A DNA stretch of 64,000 nucleotides from Haematococcus lacustris (GCA_030144725.1 JASKMD010000149.1:62001-126000), one strand, 5' to 3'; positions 23,701 to 36,306 are shown, counted from the first letter of the stretch. Notes: generated from the letters alone by a model not told the origin. A program made the numbers and translations.

Positions 23701-24924
23701 TCAGGCGCCCCCAACATGGGGTTGGTAATATGCATTCAACTACTCTCTCAATACTGCATCGTTTTCGATAGCGTTTGGCACATTGGTAGCTGCAAATCAA
23801 TGTGCGTCATCTGACCATCAGCGCACGACATTGGAGTCTTTGCTCGCGTACTGCCACATGTGCCCGCGAACAAACCACAGCGGCGAGACGGGTATCCTTG
23901 GCACGGTAAGCCGCATCGCTGTGGCCCCATCTACCTAGCGTAGTGAGCTGGTTGTGCACAAATGGAATGTCCGGCCAACACCCAACGCGATGTCTGCCGG
24001 GCGTGCAGGGCACCTTGACGGGGTGTTTGGAACATATTGTTATACTCGCTCTCGCCGAATACACCCTTCGGGTCGGCGCACACTAAGGTATCACCGGCTT
24101 ACACACCCCCTCCTCCACTGTGTCCTCCACTGTGTTTCACCCGCTGCACCCATAGGAAAATGGCTATAAAATGTTTGTTCTTGACTCACTGGTGCATCGC
24201 TTGAAACAAATTGCACATCAAACAACCCAGGCCTCTATCAGTTTGACATCTTCCAAGTGACATCATGTTCCCCAAGCAGAATCAGGGCCACGGGGCTGTG
24301 GGGTGGCAGTTGAGCTGTGAAACGTTGCACGCAAGTGGATGGGATGTAGGGGAGTGTAACTCTCAGAGGAGCCGAGTCCAAACTCGGTCATGGTGTGGAG
24401 CTGTGTGACTGACTGCATGGACCTGACCCCGAAATCGGCGAAGGGAGTTGACGGTCACAGACCAAAGTGTGTTTTTGACATATCTGAGTATGAGCGTGTG
24501 TAACAATGTCTAAAAGGAGCGTAACCTAGTAAGTAGCATGCTGTAAGTCCCAATGGTCGAGCTGTGGCATTGCCCTCTAGGTAAGGGGGGGAGGTGGGCT
24601 CATTGCCACATCGCCGCAACCGCTTTCCGATCCGACTGCTGCTGCCGACGCGCATGCGCATGTAGAGCAGCCTAAGCGACGCGGGCGGTCGCAGCGATGA
24701 CTGCATGCTCCGCTACGGCTCAAATTTGAATCACTAACTTTGACGCTTTGTTGTGCACGGCCTACTCGGTGTATGTTTATTCTGGATGGGTGAAAGGTAG
24801 CTGGCTGGGTTGGCTACATTGTGAGCCAACTAGCATTAAATTTGGCGCAGCGAGTGCAGAGTTACAGCCGTCCTACTACCAGGGGTCGGTTTACTGCCAT
24901 TTTTTGAATGTTGGGGGCGCCTGA
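23701..24924 (+). mobile_element. Y1: 1224-bp TIR element, non-autonomous
   Basis: Starts TCAGGCGCCCCCAACAT (23701) and ends with its exact reverse complement at 24924. The 7-bp sequence gtggcag lies directly outside both ends (23694-23700 and 24925-24931), a target duplication. The same element occurs inverted at 53777-55003 (Y2, 1227 bp), and its two ends match the two ends of the long copy Y3 (47999-53479), so Y1 looks like an internally deleted derivative. No open coding frame. CAGGnG...CCCAAC termini resemble hAT elements, but hAT target duplications are usually 8 bp. Confidence 0.88.
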
Positions 24925-25281
24925 GTGGCAGTTGAGCTATGAAACTTTGCACGCAGGTGGATGGCAGTCCAAATTCGGTCACGGTACGGAGTTGCGTGAC
25001 TGACTGCATGGCCCTGGCCCTGGGATCGGCTTTTGACATATCTGTGTACGAGCGTTTGTAACAATGTCGAAAAGGAGCTAAGGATGCTGTAAGTCCAAAT
25101 GGTCGAGCTGCGGCATTGCCCTCTAGGTATGGGGGGGTACAAAACAGTTGTACTCACAACCCGTGACCAACCGAACCCATGATTACATAAGGCGAAGCGA
25201 TTATTAAAGCAAAGGCATAAACCCAACTACACCCCTGTCGCTCTCCGAAACCTAGCCCAACCCTTTCTTATACTTCCCCGG
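24925..25281. other. Older Y-like repeat remnant and acyl-CoA oxidase 5' flank
   Basis: Bases 24932-25131 are a diverged copy of the inside of Y1 (about 24310-24590), so Y1 inserted into an older relative. The last 150 bases before the oxidase ATG show no recognisable promoter element. Confidence 0.6.
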
Positions 25282-28200
25282 ATGCCGGAGGCTCCTGCAC
25301 CTGCAATCGATGCTCGGACTCGGGATCTCCAGAGTTACTCAACTGCGAGGATTTTAGCGGCAAGCGTGTCGCCAAAGGATGACATCACAATGGAGAGGCA
25401 GCGCGCCAGCTTTGACATCCAACAACTCACGGAAGCCATGGCAGGGGGCAAAGCCACATTGCAGAGAAGGTGTGCATGGATTGTGCTGCAAAGGTGCCCT
25501 CTTGCCAGCTGCTTTCACGCTGGTGTTGAGGCCATACATGCAGGGCCAAGCTACTGCAGCTGCTGTCCAGTCAGGGCTGGGCAGACAAGAGCCGCCGCCA
25601 CTTCTTGACACGGGAGGAAGAGTACACTGGGGGCCTGCAAGCTGCCCTTGGCATCTGGTAGGGTGGCACAGAATAGGAGTTGTCATGCGCTATGATATGG
25701 AGAGTTCAGCATTTTCATATGCTCCTCTTAGGCCGGGCTGCTGCTGTGGCGTGCTTTGTAGCTTCGGTCCCAGGCGCCCCACACTGTGCTGGGTCATTCC
25801 GCCAGTGATGGCTTATTCCAGAATGGCTTACAGCACAGTTGTTCCCCTACTATTACTACAGGGCAGGGGCTGTGTTATCTGTAATCCGGCTTGTTTGCAT
25901 GCAGCAAGCATCCGGCACCAATACGTGATTCACTACCCCAACCCACTTGCAAAGGCCGGGCAATCTAGGTTGGCATGAAACACATGCTCTGATGTAAGCA
26001 ACAGCTTCAGCATTGCCTTGTGCACACATACTACTGTGCTACAGGCTGCTGGGCTAGGGCCTTGGGGGCTTGCTCTCGCAGCTTCTTGAAGCCCAATGCG
26101 GGGTACTCCTTGCCCTGGGCAGGAAGTCTTCCTCGGCCTGGCCACCTGCACAGCTCCAGTGGGCGCCACTTGCTCTCCCCCACCCGCTGGAGGTTGAGGG
26201 CTGCGTTGCAGTCCCTGTCCACCCATTTGCCAAGGTTCCTAGGGGTGGCCTGGGCCAGCCAAGGGCACCACATGAGCCCCCGCACTGGCGCCTCAAACCG
26301 CTGGCTTCAGGCTGACCGCAACAAGCGGTCCTGCACCTGGCCAGGCTTGGGCTTCCAGTTCTTAGGCCTGGTGGGCTTGCTGCTGTCCAGCTCCTCCTCA
26401 CAGGGCTGGGGGCTGTTCAAGATTGAGCTGACCCTGCTGGTGTGGAAATCATTCACTGTCACCACCTTGCCTGGCACCCTGTCGGTTGGCTTGCCGCTGT
26501 TGGGCCTCTCCACCACCTTGCGGCAGGCCTGCAGCACTGCCTTGGGCTTTGGCTTAGGCTGCTTGGGTTTGGGTTGTTTGGGCCCATCCGCGCCCTTGCG
26601 CTTCTTGCCCTTCATCGCGCTCTGTAGAATATGGTAATTCGCGACGCCGTCCACGCGTCCACGCGACCACTCTTACATTGGCAACAGTTACATTGACGAC
26701 AGTTACATTGACAACAGACTTTTCTGGGGAATGGCTTACAGCAGACTTGGCTCTTGCTGCTCCCAGGGGCTTGATGCAGTCCGAGGGGCTGGGGCTAGAG
26801 GAAGGTGCGCAGCTGCGCACGCTGGTGGACTTCCCAGGCGGGCTGGAGCTGCACATCGGGGTGGGTCCGACATACAGTGTTGGTTACGCGCCCCCTGCTG
26901 CATGCCTGCTGGCAGCCCCACCACGCCCCGCTGCCCACACCTAGCCAGTGATGTCAGAGTCACACAGCATGTGCTGGGCCCTCCATGTGCAGATGTTCAT
27001 CCCCTCTATTCGGTCTCAAGGCACGCCAGAGCAGCAGGCGCACTGGCTGCCGCTGTGCGTGAACCTGAGCATCATAGGGACCTATGCTCAGGTAAGCCCT
27101 CACCACCCTCCTTCCCTCAGCCTTTGTCGCCCCCTTGGCTGCAAGCACATACCTGCACAGTACCTGCACATAAGGTCTCCACAGACCTGCACTTGCAGTA
27201 ATCGCATACCTGCACAGAGTTGCACAGTGGAGGCACCTGCGTGATAGCACCCCGACTGGCACGGCAGCCGCAAGTACAGCCTGGCAGTCTTGCAAGGGAC
27301 AGTGCTTCAGCCTAGCACCTTGCTGGCCCCACAACCTGGCCCTGGCGCCCCCTGTGTGCCTAGGCGATGCAGGCGCTGCACAGGCTGCTGGTTCCTTGTC
27401 GCTCTGCCTGGTGACCTGATGGCAGCATGGTGACACTTGGCCTGCATGCCCCCCATGCGCTCCCTTACTATGGGTGCAGACAGAGTTGGGCCATGGCACC
27501 TTTGTGCGCGGCCTGGAGACCACTGCTACTTATGATAAGGCAAAGCAGGTAGGCTGGGGCGGCATACAGCACACCGCGCCATGACCTGGCCTGCACATGG
27601 TGCTGCGCCTTGATCTCCACACCCGACCACACCACACCCGACCTGACCCGACCTGACCTGTGTCAACCAGGGGTATGAAGCCTGTATTAGCCAGATCTGC
27701 TCACTGCCCTACGCTCTCCCCTTATCTTCAAGCCTAGCTTGCTTGACCGCACACCATCGTGCAGGAGTTTGTGCTCCACTCTCCCACCCTCACCAGCACT
27801 AAGTGGTGGCCGGGCGGCATGGGCAAGACCAGCACCCATGCAGTGGTCATGGCGCGCCTGTTCCTGGATGGCAAGGACTACGGCCCGCATGCGTTCATAG
27901 TGAGTCCTGTCAGCAGTGAGGCCAGCATTTACCATGCCGTATGTGTCCGGCTGCATGCAATCTTGCATGGACACTCATGCACTCATCACACTCATGCCAT
28001 CCTAACCCCACCTCCACTGCCTTACCTCTGCTGGTGGGAGATGCTGGAGGTGGGGGGGGCCAGGTGCTGGCAGCAGCAGCGTGTGCAGCCTGCCCAACTC
28101 GCCGCTCTCAGATGAGTTGTTATCACCGTGCATTGTGTATGGCTTAGGCTGTTGTCACCAGGACAATTTTGCCTCCTTCAGCCCAGCTGTTGCCTATCAG

Positions 28201-29128
28201 TTGTCATTGGGCTCATCTTAGCACATGGCTGACGATTGATGCGCTGAAACATTGCAGAGTATGTTAGCAGGGATTTCACCCAGAATATGGGAAACTAGTA
28301 CTTCTTGCTTTTTTCCTGGACAATGGGCCATGGCCCGCAACCAATGTTGAAGCAGCCGCGGCTGTTTGACGCCACAAGAACATTGGTTACACTGATAACA
28401 CTTGCCGATCCCAGCTGTTTTGACATCCAGCACCAACAGTATCAGCACACTGTCAGTCACACATATCTATACACACGCATAGGCAGCTGCGGCACGGGCC
28501 TGGAGCCTTCTGTTTACCAATGTAGCGCCCCAGGCCTATGTGTTAGCGAATGGGCTGAATGAGCGTACGCCAACGCTGGCTGGTGTTACTGGTGCAGGTG
28601 CAGCTTAGGTCTCTGGACACTCATCTTCCTATGCCTGGCATCCGCATTGGGGTGAGTCAACAGAGGATGCAGGAGGATGGGAGTGATGAGGGAGTGAGGG
28701 AAAGACCAGAGAAGGAGGGCTAGTTTCGTGTTGTCCCATAAACGTCAGCAGTTAGGCCTGCTGGCCTGGATTGTACTGCCACAGCCCTCAACAGGTATAC
28801 GATGGAGGTTCTCCCTGTGATGGCAGCAAGCCTGCTGGCAGTGCCCTGGCTGTCCAGCTCGGCTGACCTACACCAGCGTGGCTGCATCTGGGACATTGTT
28901 GTGCAGGACATTGGTCCCAAGTTTGGGTACGGTGGAGTGGACAACGGCTTCATGGCCATGGACCATGTGCGCATCCGTGAGTGCATCCCTCCCTCCCTCC
29001 CGCCCTCCCGCCCGCCCGCCTAGCGCTTGCTGTTCTCACAGAGCCACAGCCACTGGCATTGCTTTAGACAGTGCGGCAGGTGGTGCATGGTGGCAGGGGA
29101 TGGGGCCACATATTTGGCCCGCGTGCCA

Positions 29129-29172
<44 letters not shown>

Positions 29173-32100
29173 ATGCAGCCAGGGAGTACATGCTGATGCG
29201 ATTCGCCCAGGTCACCCCTGAGGGGCGCTACGTGCCGCCACCACCCTCAAACTCAAAGGCCTCGTAAGGGATGATGACCATCTGCGGCACGTGGGACAGG
29301 GGCTGGTCACTCCTGATGTGTGAGCTGTATGAGTAGCATGTTGGTGTATGAGATGTATGAGGGCGTGGAAGGAGAGCTTGGTTACAGCACAGTGCAACAT
29401 GTACACAGACCTGCAGGACCTGGGGTGGTGTCAGGGCTCTGTCAGGGCCTGGAGCCATGTCAGTACTTTGGCTCTAACCTAAGGCCCGCAGGGGGTCGGG
29501 TAAGCTACACCATCATGGTGCCCACCCCACCCCCTTGACCCCCCCTTTACCCCCCTTCACCCCCCTTGACCCTCTGTATGAGGTATACCTCCATGTGCTG
29601 CTATTCACTCCCTGGTGCGGTGCAGGTATGCCACCATGGTGTTTGTACGGGCAGACATCGTAAAGAATGCCGGGCTGGTGCTGGCTCGCGCCGTCACCAT
29701 CGCCACGCGCTACGCAGCAGTGAGGCGCCAGACAGCAGCGGCAGGGGCCGACAGGGAGATGCAGGTGAGGTCGGCCAACAGCTCAACCAGCCTCTGCTGC
29801 CGCCCTGGGGCTGTGATGACCGTGTTGGATGCCAGGACCCTAGGGGCAGGATGCCAGGGTGGTTTTCAATGGCACGGCATGGCATGGCATGGCATGGCAT
29901 GGCATGGCATGGCATGGCATGGCATGGCATGGCATGGCATGGCATGGCATGGCATGGCATGGCATGGCATGGCATGGCATGGCATGGCATGGCATGGCAT
30001 GGCATGGCATGGCATGGCATGGCATGGCATGGCATGGCATGGCATGGCATGGCATGGCATGGCATGGCATGGCATGGCATGGCATGGCATGGCATGGCAT
30101 GGCATGGCATGGCATGGCATGGCATGGCATGGCATGGCATGGCATGGCATGGCATGGCATGGCAAGTGAAGCAGGACCAGCAGACGCACACCTCAGCCTG
30201 ACCCCTCCAGTTAGTGTTTGGTGGCAACACCCCTGCCGCTAGCACCATTGACAGCCCTGGACAAACCTTGATGTGCCTTGCATGTGGCTCTCAGCAGCAC
30301 AGCATGTCTTGGCAGCACAGCCTGGCACTAGCCTGCCACCGCGGGCCCTCCCTCTTCCATGAGGCTGCTCCTCACCAGGGTTGCCATGTTGCTTGTTTAG
30401 GCCTCTTGCCCGCATGCATTGTGTGTTTATGTCAGTGTGAGGAGTGTGAGGAGTCTGGCTGCTACAGTTTCTGAACGTTATGGTCAGGGCCCATGGCTGT
30501 CCCTGATGCCGCCATGATGGTGTCATGCCAGCCCTCTTGAATGCTGAAATGACGGCCACTGTTTAGATGTCCTGCTCAGGCAACCCCCCTTTGTCCACTG
30601 TTGCCACCGCCACTGCTGCTGCTGGCGCTGCTGCAGGTCCTTGACTACCAGAACACCAGCCACACGCTGCTGCCCCTCATCGCCTACACATACGCCCTGA
30701 CCTGGATGGGGGAAGCCATGATGAAGATGTACAAGCAATTCGAAAAAGACAGGTGGGTGGGTTGTCTAAACTGGCTGCTGCCTGACCAGGCTAGCTGTTT
30801 CATGCAGGCTGGCAGGGTAGGGGTGGTCAGCTGTATGTTGTTCACAAGGCTGGGGCTTCACACTCCTGCCCTTCTGTGGTTTGCCTGTTATTTTGTCATC
30901 ATCATCATCAGCAGCAGCAGCACTATCCTCTTCATCATCATCACATGCGCCTGTCAGCACTACTCAGCTGCACAGCCTTGATGCGCCTTGGCTGCCGGGT
31001 GAGTGACAGGGGAAGGGCCAGGGGTGGGGGACAGGCAAGCACTAAGCCTGCTCTGTTTGCTGCGCCTGGCACCTCATGCTTGCAATCAATCATCAGGGCA
31101 CTGCTTGCCTGCTGCCCCCCACCAGATGCCTGACCCCTCCCCTCCCCTCCCCTCCCCTAAGCACCATCCTCCATTGACCTGCAGCTGCGCCCCCATGCTG
31201 CCCCCACCCACCTGTGCCCACCACCTGCTGCCTGCTGGCTGCTCTTGCAACCATCCAGGGACGCGGGCAACTTCAGCCAGCTGCCTGAGCTGCACGCGCT
31301 GTCCTCCGGCCTTAAGGCGCTGTGCACCTGGGTCACTGCTGACGGCATCGAGGCCTGCAGGTGGCAGGGCAGGGCAGGGCAGGGCAGGGCAGGGCAGGGC
31401 AGGGCAGGGCAGGGCAGGGCAGGGCAGGGCAGGGCAGGGCAGGGCAGGGCAGGGCAGGGCAGGGCAGGGCAGGGCAGGGCAGGGCAGGGCAGGGCAGGGC
31501 AGGGCAGGGCAGGGCAGGGCAGGGCAGGGCAGGGCAGGGCAGGGCAGGGCAGGGCAGGGCAGGGCAGGGCAGGGCAGGGCAGGGCAGGGCAGGGCAGGGC
31601 AGGGCAGGGCAGGGCAGGGCAGGGCAGGGCAGGGCAGGGCAGGGCAGGGCAGGGCAGGGCAGGGCAGGGCAGGGCAGGGCAGGGCAGGGCAGCTGCAGCT
31701 GCAGCTGCAGCCTTGGCTCTGGCATCCTAATCATGGGCCAAGGTTGGTCAGTGGGGCCAGCGCTGTACATCAAGCAGCGAGCCAAGTTCTTTGCTGACAA
31801 GCAGGGGGGATCCAGGGAAAGCTAGGCAAATGCGGACAGTCCATCTCCACCCCAGCCACATGTCAGCCGACAGTTGATAGTGGATGGGGGTGGCAGTGCA
31901 GTGAAGCCCCCCCTAGGCTCAGTTGTTCCAGGCCCTGCCTGGCAGGAGGACCAGCTCCTTACCCCTGACCTGGGCCGCCTGACCCGGCTCTGGCAGCGGC
32001 AGCTCAGGTGCTACCCTGCAGCCTGCACAGGCACCTGCAGCATGAGCCCTGAGCCAACCACTGCTGCTGCTGACCTGCGGCCTGCTGCCCGTTGCCTGCT

Positions 32101-35100
32101 GCAGGCGCACTTGCGGCGGTCACGGCTACAGCAAGCTGTCAGGGCTGCCAACGCTGTACCAAAACTATGTCCAGAACGTGAGGGCTACGGGCTGCTGCTC
32201 CCCCTCACCACTCACTAACCTCCCGCCTAACACCATTTCCCAAGCACCAACCGCCAGACCAAGAAATGCCAACCGCCAGACCAGCAGCTGCACCCTTGAG
32301 CAGGGCTGTAAAAGGATAGCTAACCATCGTGAGGTGAAGGGCAAAAGAGCAAAGAAGGGTGTGGGCTGCTCCTGTGGAACAGTCATGTCCAGCACTTGAA
32401 ACTGACCCCCCTTGTCATTACCCCACCCCTACCCCCTTGTGCGCCCTCATCCCGCCCTCCACTCCTCACTCAGCCCCCAGCCTTGCGCCTCCAAGACTCC
32501 GTGCAGCCCCTAGCCCCAAGCTCCTGCCTGCCCCCTAGCCTTGCGCCCCTGATGCTGCGCTGTGCACACAGGTCACCTGGGAGGGCGACAACAACGTGCT
32601 GTGCCTTCAGGTGGGTGCCCTCACCGCAGCCCTGATGCTGTCCTCCAGCACATGTGCAGCAGCAGCCAGTCAACCCAGCCGCAGCATGACAGCTGCCAGG
32701 TGCCAGACTGCTGCCCTGGCAGCTATGACCTGATGTCCCCACCCTTAGCCCACACTTGATGCCCTGCTGGCTGCAGTAGGCTCCTCTACCACCACCAACA
32801 CTTCAAACGTCACCTCCCCCTCACACTCACACCAGGCACTCAACCGTTCCCATGCTGTTGCATGTATGGCAGACCAAGCCATATCTGGGGTTGACCTGCT
32901 GGTGGTGTTGCCTCCTCCTGTGGCCCCTGCTAATACCATGCTGTGTGGCCTGCTGCTGGCTGGCGACAGACGTCACGCTTCCTGCTCAAGGCCCTGGTGG
33001 CGGTCCAGCAGGGCAAGGCGGGCGCTGCAGCTGGCAGTGCCGCTTACCTGGCTAACGTCCAGCAGGAGCTGGCAGCCAAGAGCTGCGTCAAGGTCGGCAG
33101 CATCAGCGGGGGCAGGGGCAGAGGGGCAGGGGCAGGGGTAGAGGGGCAATGGCAGGGGCAGGGGCATAATGGGCAGAGAATAAAGGGCAGGCGCAGTGCA
33201 TGCATGTGGCGCCAGCTGAGTCTGCGAGCAAACACGGTTGTGCTGGTGCCCGGCTGGATCAGGCCAGTGATGGGAAGTGCAGGAAGGGAGGTGTGATGGT
33301 GGTGATGCTGGTGATGCACTGCCAGTGTGGTGTAGGCAGGCCAAAAGATGGTTTGTGAGGGGGGTGAGGATGAGGAATGGAGTGTGGGGCATGCAGTGAG
33401 GTGCAGAGTTTGCCGGCACCCAGGGGTCAGGGTCAGGTAGGGTGACCTCACCCCTGTACCCACCCCTGACACCTTTACCTCTGAACCCACCCCTGGCCCT
33501 TTGTCCCCTAAACCCTAGACCTCAGCCCCAACTTATCAGCCCCAACCCGACCTGACCCCTGGTATTGAGGCTGCCCTCGTATGCTCTTGGCAGTCCTAAA
33601 CCCTGGTTCCAAGGCTGCTGTCGACTACCCTGCAAGCCCGCCCCTACCCTGGCTGCAGGGCCCAGGCTGCTGGGACAGCGAGACAGTGCAGCGTGCGGCC
33701 CTGCAGCATGTGGCCTGCCGCCTGGCTGTTGAGGCCGCCAGCACCCTGCAGGCTGCTGTGTCCAGTGCGGGAGGCAGCGGGCTGCAGTTTGAAGGCGCGG
33801 CCTGGAACAACTGCACCGTGGTCATGATCAGGTGCGCACCAGCTGCTGCCGCAGTGGTGGTTGAGGTGGTTGAGGTGGTTGAGGTGGTTGGGGCAAGTTG
33901 AGGCTATGGCATGACCCCTCTGCTGAGCAAGAGAACCAGCTTGGAGGGCTGGGCAGCGGGTCTCAGCTGGGTAAGGGGTGCAGCTGCTGCCACTCACCAC
34001 ATGGCTGTTTAGGACGGTGTGGCGTCTGGGGTGGTTGATGCTGTTTGTACTGTGGCAGTCAGGGAAGAGTCTAATGCTGGCCTAAAGCATCAGCTGGTGG
34101 GCCTGGGTCATGTTTGACTGCTACCTCTAGCCCTGCCCTCCTCTGCTGCTCCATCATAGCCTGCTGCACTACCAACATGTCTGCCCAGGCCACTCCTTCC
34201 CAGTGAGCTCCAATGTCCCCAGGCCCTAAAAGCCGTTGAAGCAGCGCCTGCCAGGAAGCCGTCCTCCAGGCGCTGCTGTCCTCCTCCCCTTGGGGCGCTC
34301 TCCAACCCCAGACACCAGCCTATGCCCTGCCCCCTGGCCTGCAGGTTGGCGCGGGCGCACTGCTTCAAGGTGCTGCACGCCACCATGCTGGACAGCGTGA
34401 CTGGCCTGCAGCAAGGCGGCAGCATCGACGCCAGCGCTGCGGCTGTTCTGCGCCAGCTGGGCAGCCTGCTGGCCCTGACCCACATGGAGGCCTGCCTGGC
34501 TGACTTCCTGGAGGACGGCTTCCTGTCAGGTGGGGCTCACGCATACTCTTGCCCCTTGCCCTCCCCTCGTCCCTTCCTCGTGGAGACACCTGGCGACATG
34601 GGGTGCGGGAGCAGCCGCCTCCCAGCTGCCTCCCAGCTGCCTCCCAGCTGCCTCCCAGCTGCCTCCCAGCTGCCTCCCAGCTGCCTCCCAGCTGCCTCCC
34701 AGCTGCCTCCCAGCTGGCTCCCAGCTGCCTGCCTCACTGATTCCAGGACACTACATACCTCGTCAACCCTCCACATCCAGAATTCAGGCCGGGTGATGTG
34801 TGGTGATGTGCCCGCAGTACAGAAGTGGTAGAAGTAACATGAAACTAGAGTTGTTATGCCCCCCGGTATTGCGAAGGGATTACAGTATATCATCTGCCTC
34901 CACTGCTGCTGCTGCCATTGTGCAAGGCTGGCTGTGTATCTGTTGCCTGTGCAGGCAGCCAGGCGCAGGCTATGCGCCAGCGCCAGCGCCAGCTGCTGCT
35001 AGAGCTGCGCCCCAACGCTGTGAGTGGCCCTGCAGTGAGGGATGATGGCGTTGACAGTGTGACTGGTGTATGACAGAAGATCACTCGTGTGCCAACTACT

Positions 35101-35643
35101 GGGGCTGGCACTATTATGATAACAGCTAGCTGGTCACACAAAGTGTGACATTTGCAGGGCTGTGCGCATGCATGCTGCCCTCACTCACTCTGGAGGATCT
35201 GACGTAGGTGTGAGCTATGCTTTGCAGGTTGGGTTGGTGGACGCTCTGGGTGTGCCTGACTACCTGCTGCACAGCGCCCTGGGCCGCGCTGACGGAGACG
35301 TATACCAGGCCCTGCTGGACATGGCCCAGGTCAGTCGCTTGCCACACATTACACGCGATGCCCACTGCACATGCCCCTTATCTTCACACGCGCCTCCCAC
35401 ATGAACCCACTTTGTCCATATGCTAAGACACGGCAGCAACGTCTCGTTGTGCCTGTTTAGGCCAGGGCATTGCTTCGCAACATCTCCTGTACAGACGAGA
35501 ATGTGGTGGGCGTGTGGGAGCACTCGCAGGTGTCGCCGCTGAACGCGACAGAGGAGGGCCCGGCCTGGCACTCTATTCTTAAGCCCGTCATGCTGGCAAA
35601 CAAGGGCAAGCCCGCTGGCGGGTCGCCGTTGGCGAAGCTGTGA
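25282..35643 (+). CDS. ACX: Peroxisomal acyl-CoA oxidase, complete, 20 exons, 735 aa
   Basis: Exons: 25282-25469, 25544-25657, 26767-26860, 26993-27091, 27480-27548, 27765-27899, 28598-28651, 28907-28976, 29179-29263, 29626-29764, 30637-30752, 31259-31360, 32105-32177, 32572-32610, 32970-33092, 33659-33831, 34345-34529, 34955-35019, 35228-35329, 35461-35643. Phases agree and the sum is 2208 nt. The enzyme does the first step of peroxisomal beta-oxidation: acyl-CoA to trans-2-enoyl-CoA with FAD, giving H2O2. Seen: N-terminal [76 protein letters not shown]; and [18 protein letters not shown], whose Glu matches the family's catalytic base. It ends SPLAKL; the terminal AKL is a PTS1-type signal for peroxisome import. 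Length is normal for the family. Exon 16's acceptor (33659) is the least certain. Introns hold a Fanzor remnant and two pentamer arrays. Confidence 0.93.
26031..26654 (-). pseudogene. Fanzor (TnpB-like RNA-guided nuclease) C-terminal remnant 1
   Basis: One frame from 26654 down to 26031 is interrupted only by a TGA at 26307-26309. It starts with a basic Lys/Pro-rich stretch and continues [15 protein letters not shown], matching the family's vDEyrTSk block before the zinc ribbon. After the stop come [11 protein letters not shown] and [20 protein letters not shown], the RuvC-III motif of Fanzor/TnpB (DRDxNAAxN) with its catalytic Asp. The N-terminal domains and the first RuvC motif are absent. 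The usual first Cys pair of the zinc ribbon is missing (TSRVSS). It lies antisense inside intron 2 of the acyl-CoA oxidase gene. Family assignment rests on these motifs; activity is not expected. Confidence 0.75.
29130..29172. repeat. (CTG)n run beside an acyl-CoA oxidase acceptor
   Basis: CTG/TTG triplets directly upstream of the acceptor at 29178; in plus-strand RNA this would be a CUG run at the 3' splice site of intron 8. Confidence 0.9.
29871..30163. repeat. (GGCAT)n pentanucleotide array in acyl-CoA oxidase intron 10
   Basis: About 58 nearly perfect GGCAT units. The MAWHG-type reading frames in all phases are artefacts. It begins about 105 bases after the donor at 29765. Confidence 0.97.
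31361..31691. repeat. (GGGCA)n array starting at the 5' splice site of acyl-CoA oxidase intron 12
   Basis: About 66 perfect units. Exon 12 ends at 31360 and the donor itself, gtggcagggcaggg, is the first unit of the array. The array ends in a short CAGCTG repeat. Confidence 0.97.
34617..34727. repeat. 11-bp minisatellite in acyl-CoA oxidase intron 17
   Basis: Ten or so tandem copies of CAGCTGCCTCC between the exon ending at 34529 and the one starting at 34955. Confidence 0.92.
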
Positions 35644-35700
35644 GGGTAACAGCGCACATGACACCACCTGTCAGCATGACGGGTGGTGGGATCGAATGAT

Positions 35701-35861
35701 GTGGCTTGCACCGCTTAAACCGTCAGCCGTTAGGCTGCTAGGCCGCCCTCCCCCTCTAGGGGTTCGGGACTTTCTGTAACGCACTTTAAAGCAAGGTGCA
35801 CAAACAAAGGTGCACATGTGCTCATGGGCTCAACATGAAGTCATGCAAGTTCTCATCGGTC
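35701..35861 (-). mobile_element. 5'-truncated LINE 3' end (copy 3)
   Basis: The reverse complement matches the last 160 bases of the LINE at 11-14.2 kb, with a few substitutions and a small duplication near 35815. It starts 57 bases after the acyl-CoA oxidase stop codon, in opposite orientation, so it is probably inside the oxidase 3' UTR. A TGTAA at 35775-35779 lies within it. Confidence 0.88.
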
Positions 35862-36125
35862 GAAACCCCATCTGCCCTGGATGTAGCTGCGGTTGGTGCT
35901 TCTTTGCCTAGTTGAAGAAGTAGGGCATGAAGCATTGATCTCTGGATGTGCCGTGGAGGTGTCAGTTCAAGTCTCGCAAATCACGTGTACATTCAATGGT
36001 TGGGGAGCTCCAATGAGTATAGTGAAATAGTAGAAGATGTCATTTCGCCACGATGCTGTAATGCTGCGTATCATCACTGCGTATCATTACCCAGCCCATG
36101 ACCACGGCACATCACGGAGATCCCC
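35862..36125. other. Unassigned flank of the gypsy element
   Basis: Ends with the target duplication tcccc at 36121-36125. It contains weak A-box-like and B-box-like patches (about 35880-35990) but no foldable tRNA. No gene seen. Confidence 0.5.
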
Positions 36126-36294
36126 TGTTGCGTTAGCGGCTATAGTGTTCTGAGGTATCCATCGTAGATCAGGGCGTAGTCCATCTACCTGGGAATCGGA
36201 CCCAGCCTCAGAACACCTCACCACTAACACTTTCTCACATGGGAGTAGAGATCTCAGATCCGCATGCTACTTTACTCAGCATGGTCTCGTAACA
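36126..36294 (-). repeat. 3' LTR of gypsy element
   Basis: 169 bp, matching the other LTR base for base as far as can be read. Directly inside it on the minus strand is the polypurine tract. Confidence 0.95.
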
Positions 36295-36306
36295 TTCCCC
36301 CCCACC
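36295..36306 (-). promoter_or_regulatory. Polypurine tract
   Basis: On the minus strand gtgggggggaa abuts the 3' LTR, the expected primer for plus-strand DNA synthesis. Confidence 0.8.

Noticed and set aside
24455..24706. Small ORFs within Y1 as transposase
   Set aside because: No conserved motif, and the frames are not preserved in Y2.
29566..30248. MAWHG/MPCHA repeat ORFs
   Set aside because: Frames of the (GGCAT)n intronic array in the acyl-CoA oxidase gene; exons on both sides show it is intron.
31361..31691. CRISPR-like array
   Set aside because: Continuous 5-bp tandem repeat with no spacers, in a eukaryotic intron.
35880..35990. tRNA or tRNA-derived SINE
   Set aside because: TAGCTGCGGTTGG and CAGTTCAAGTCTC resemble A and B boxes, but no acceptor stem or T stem pairs properly.
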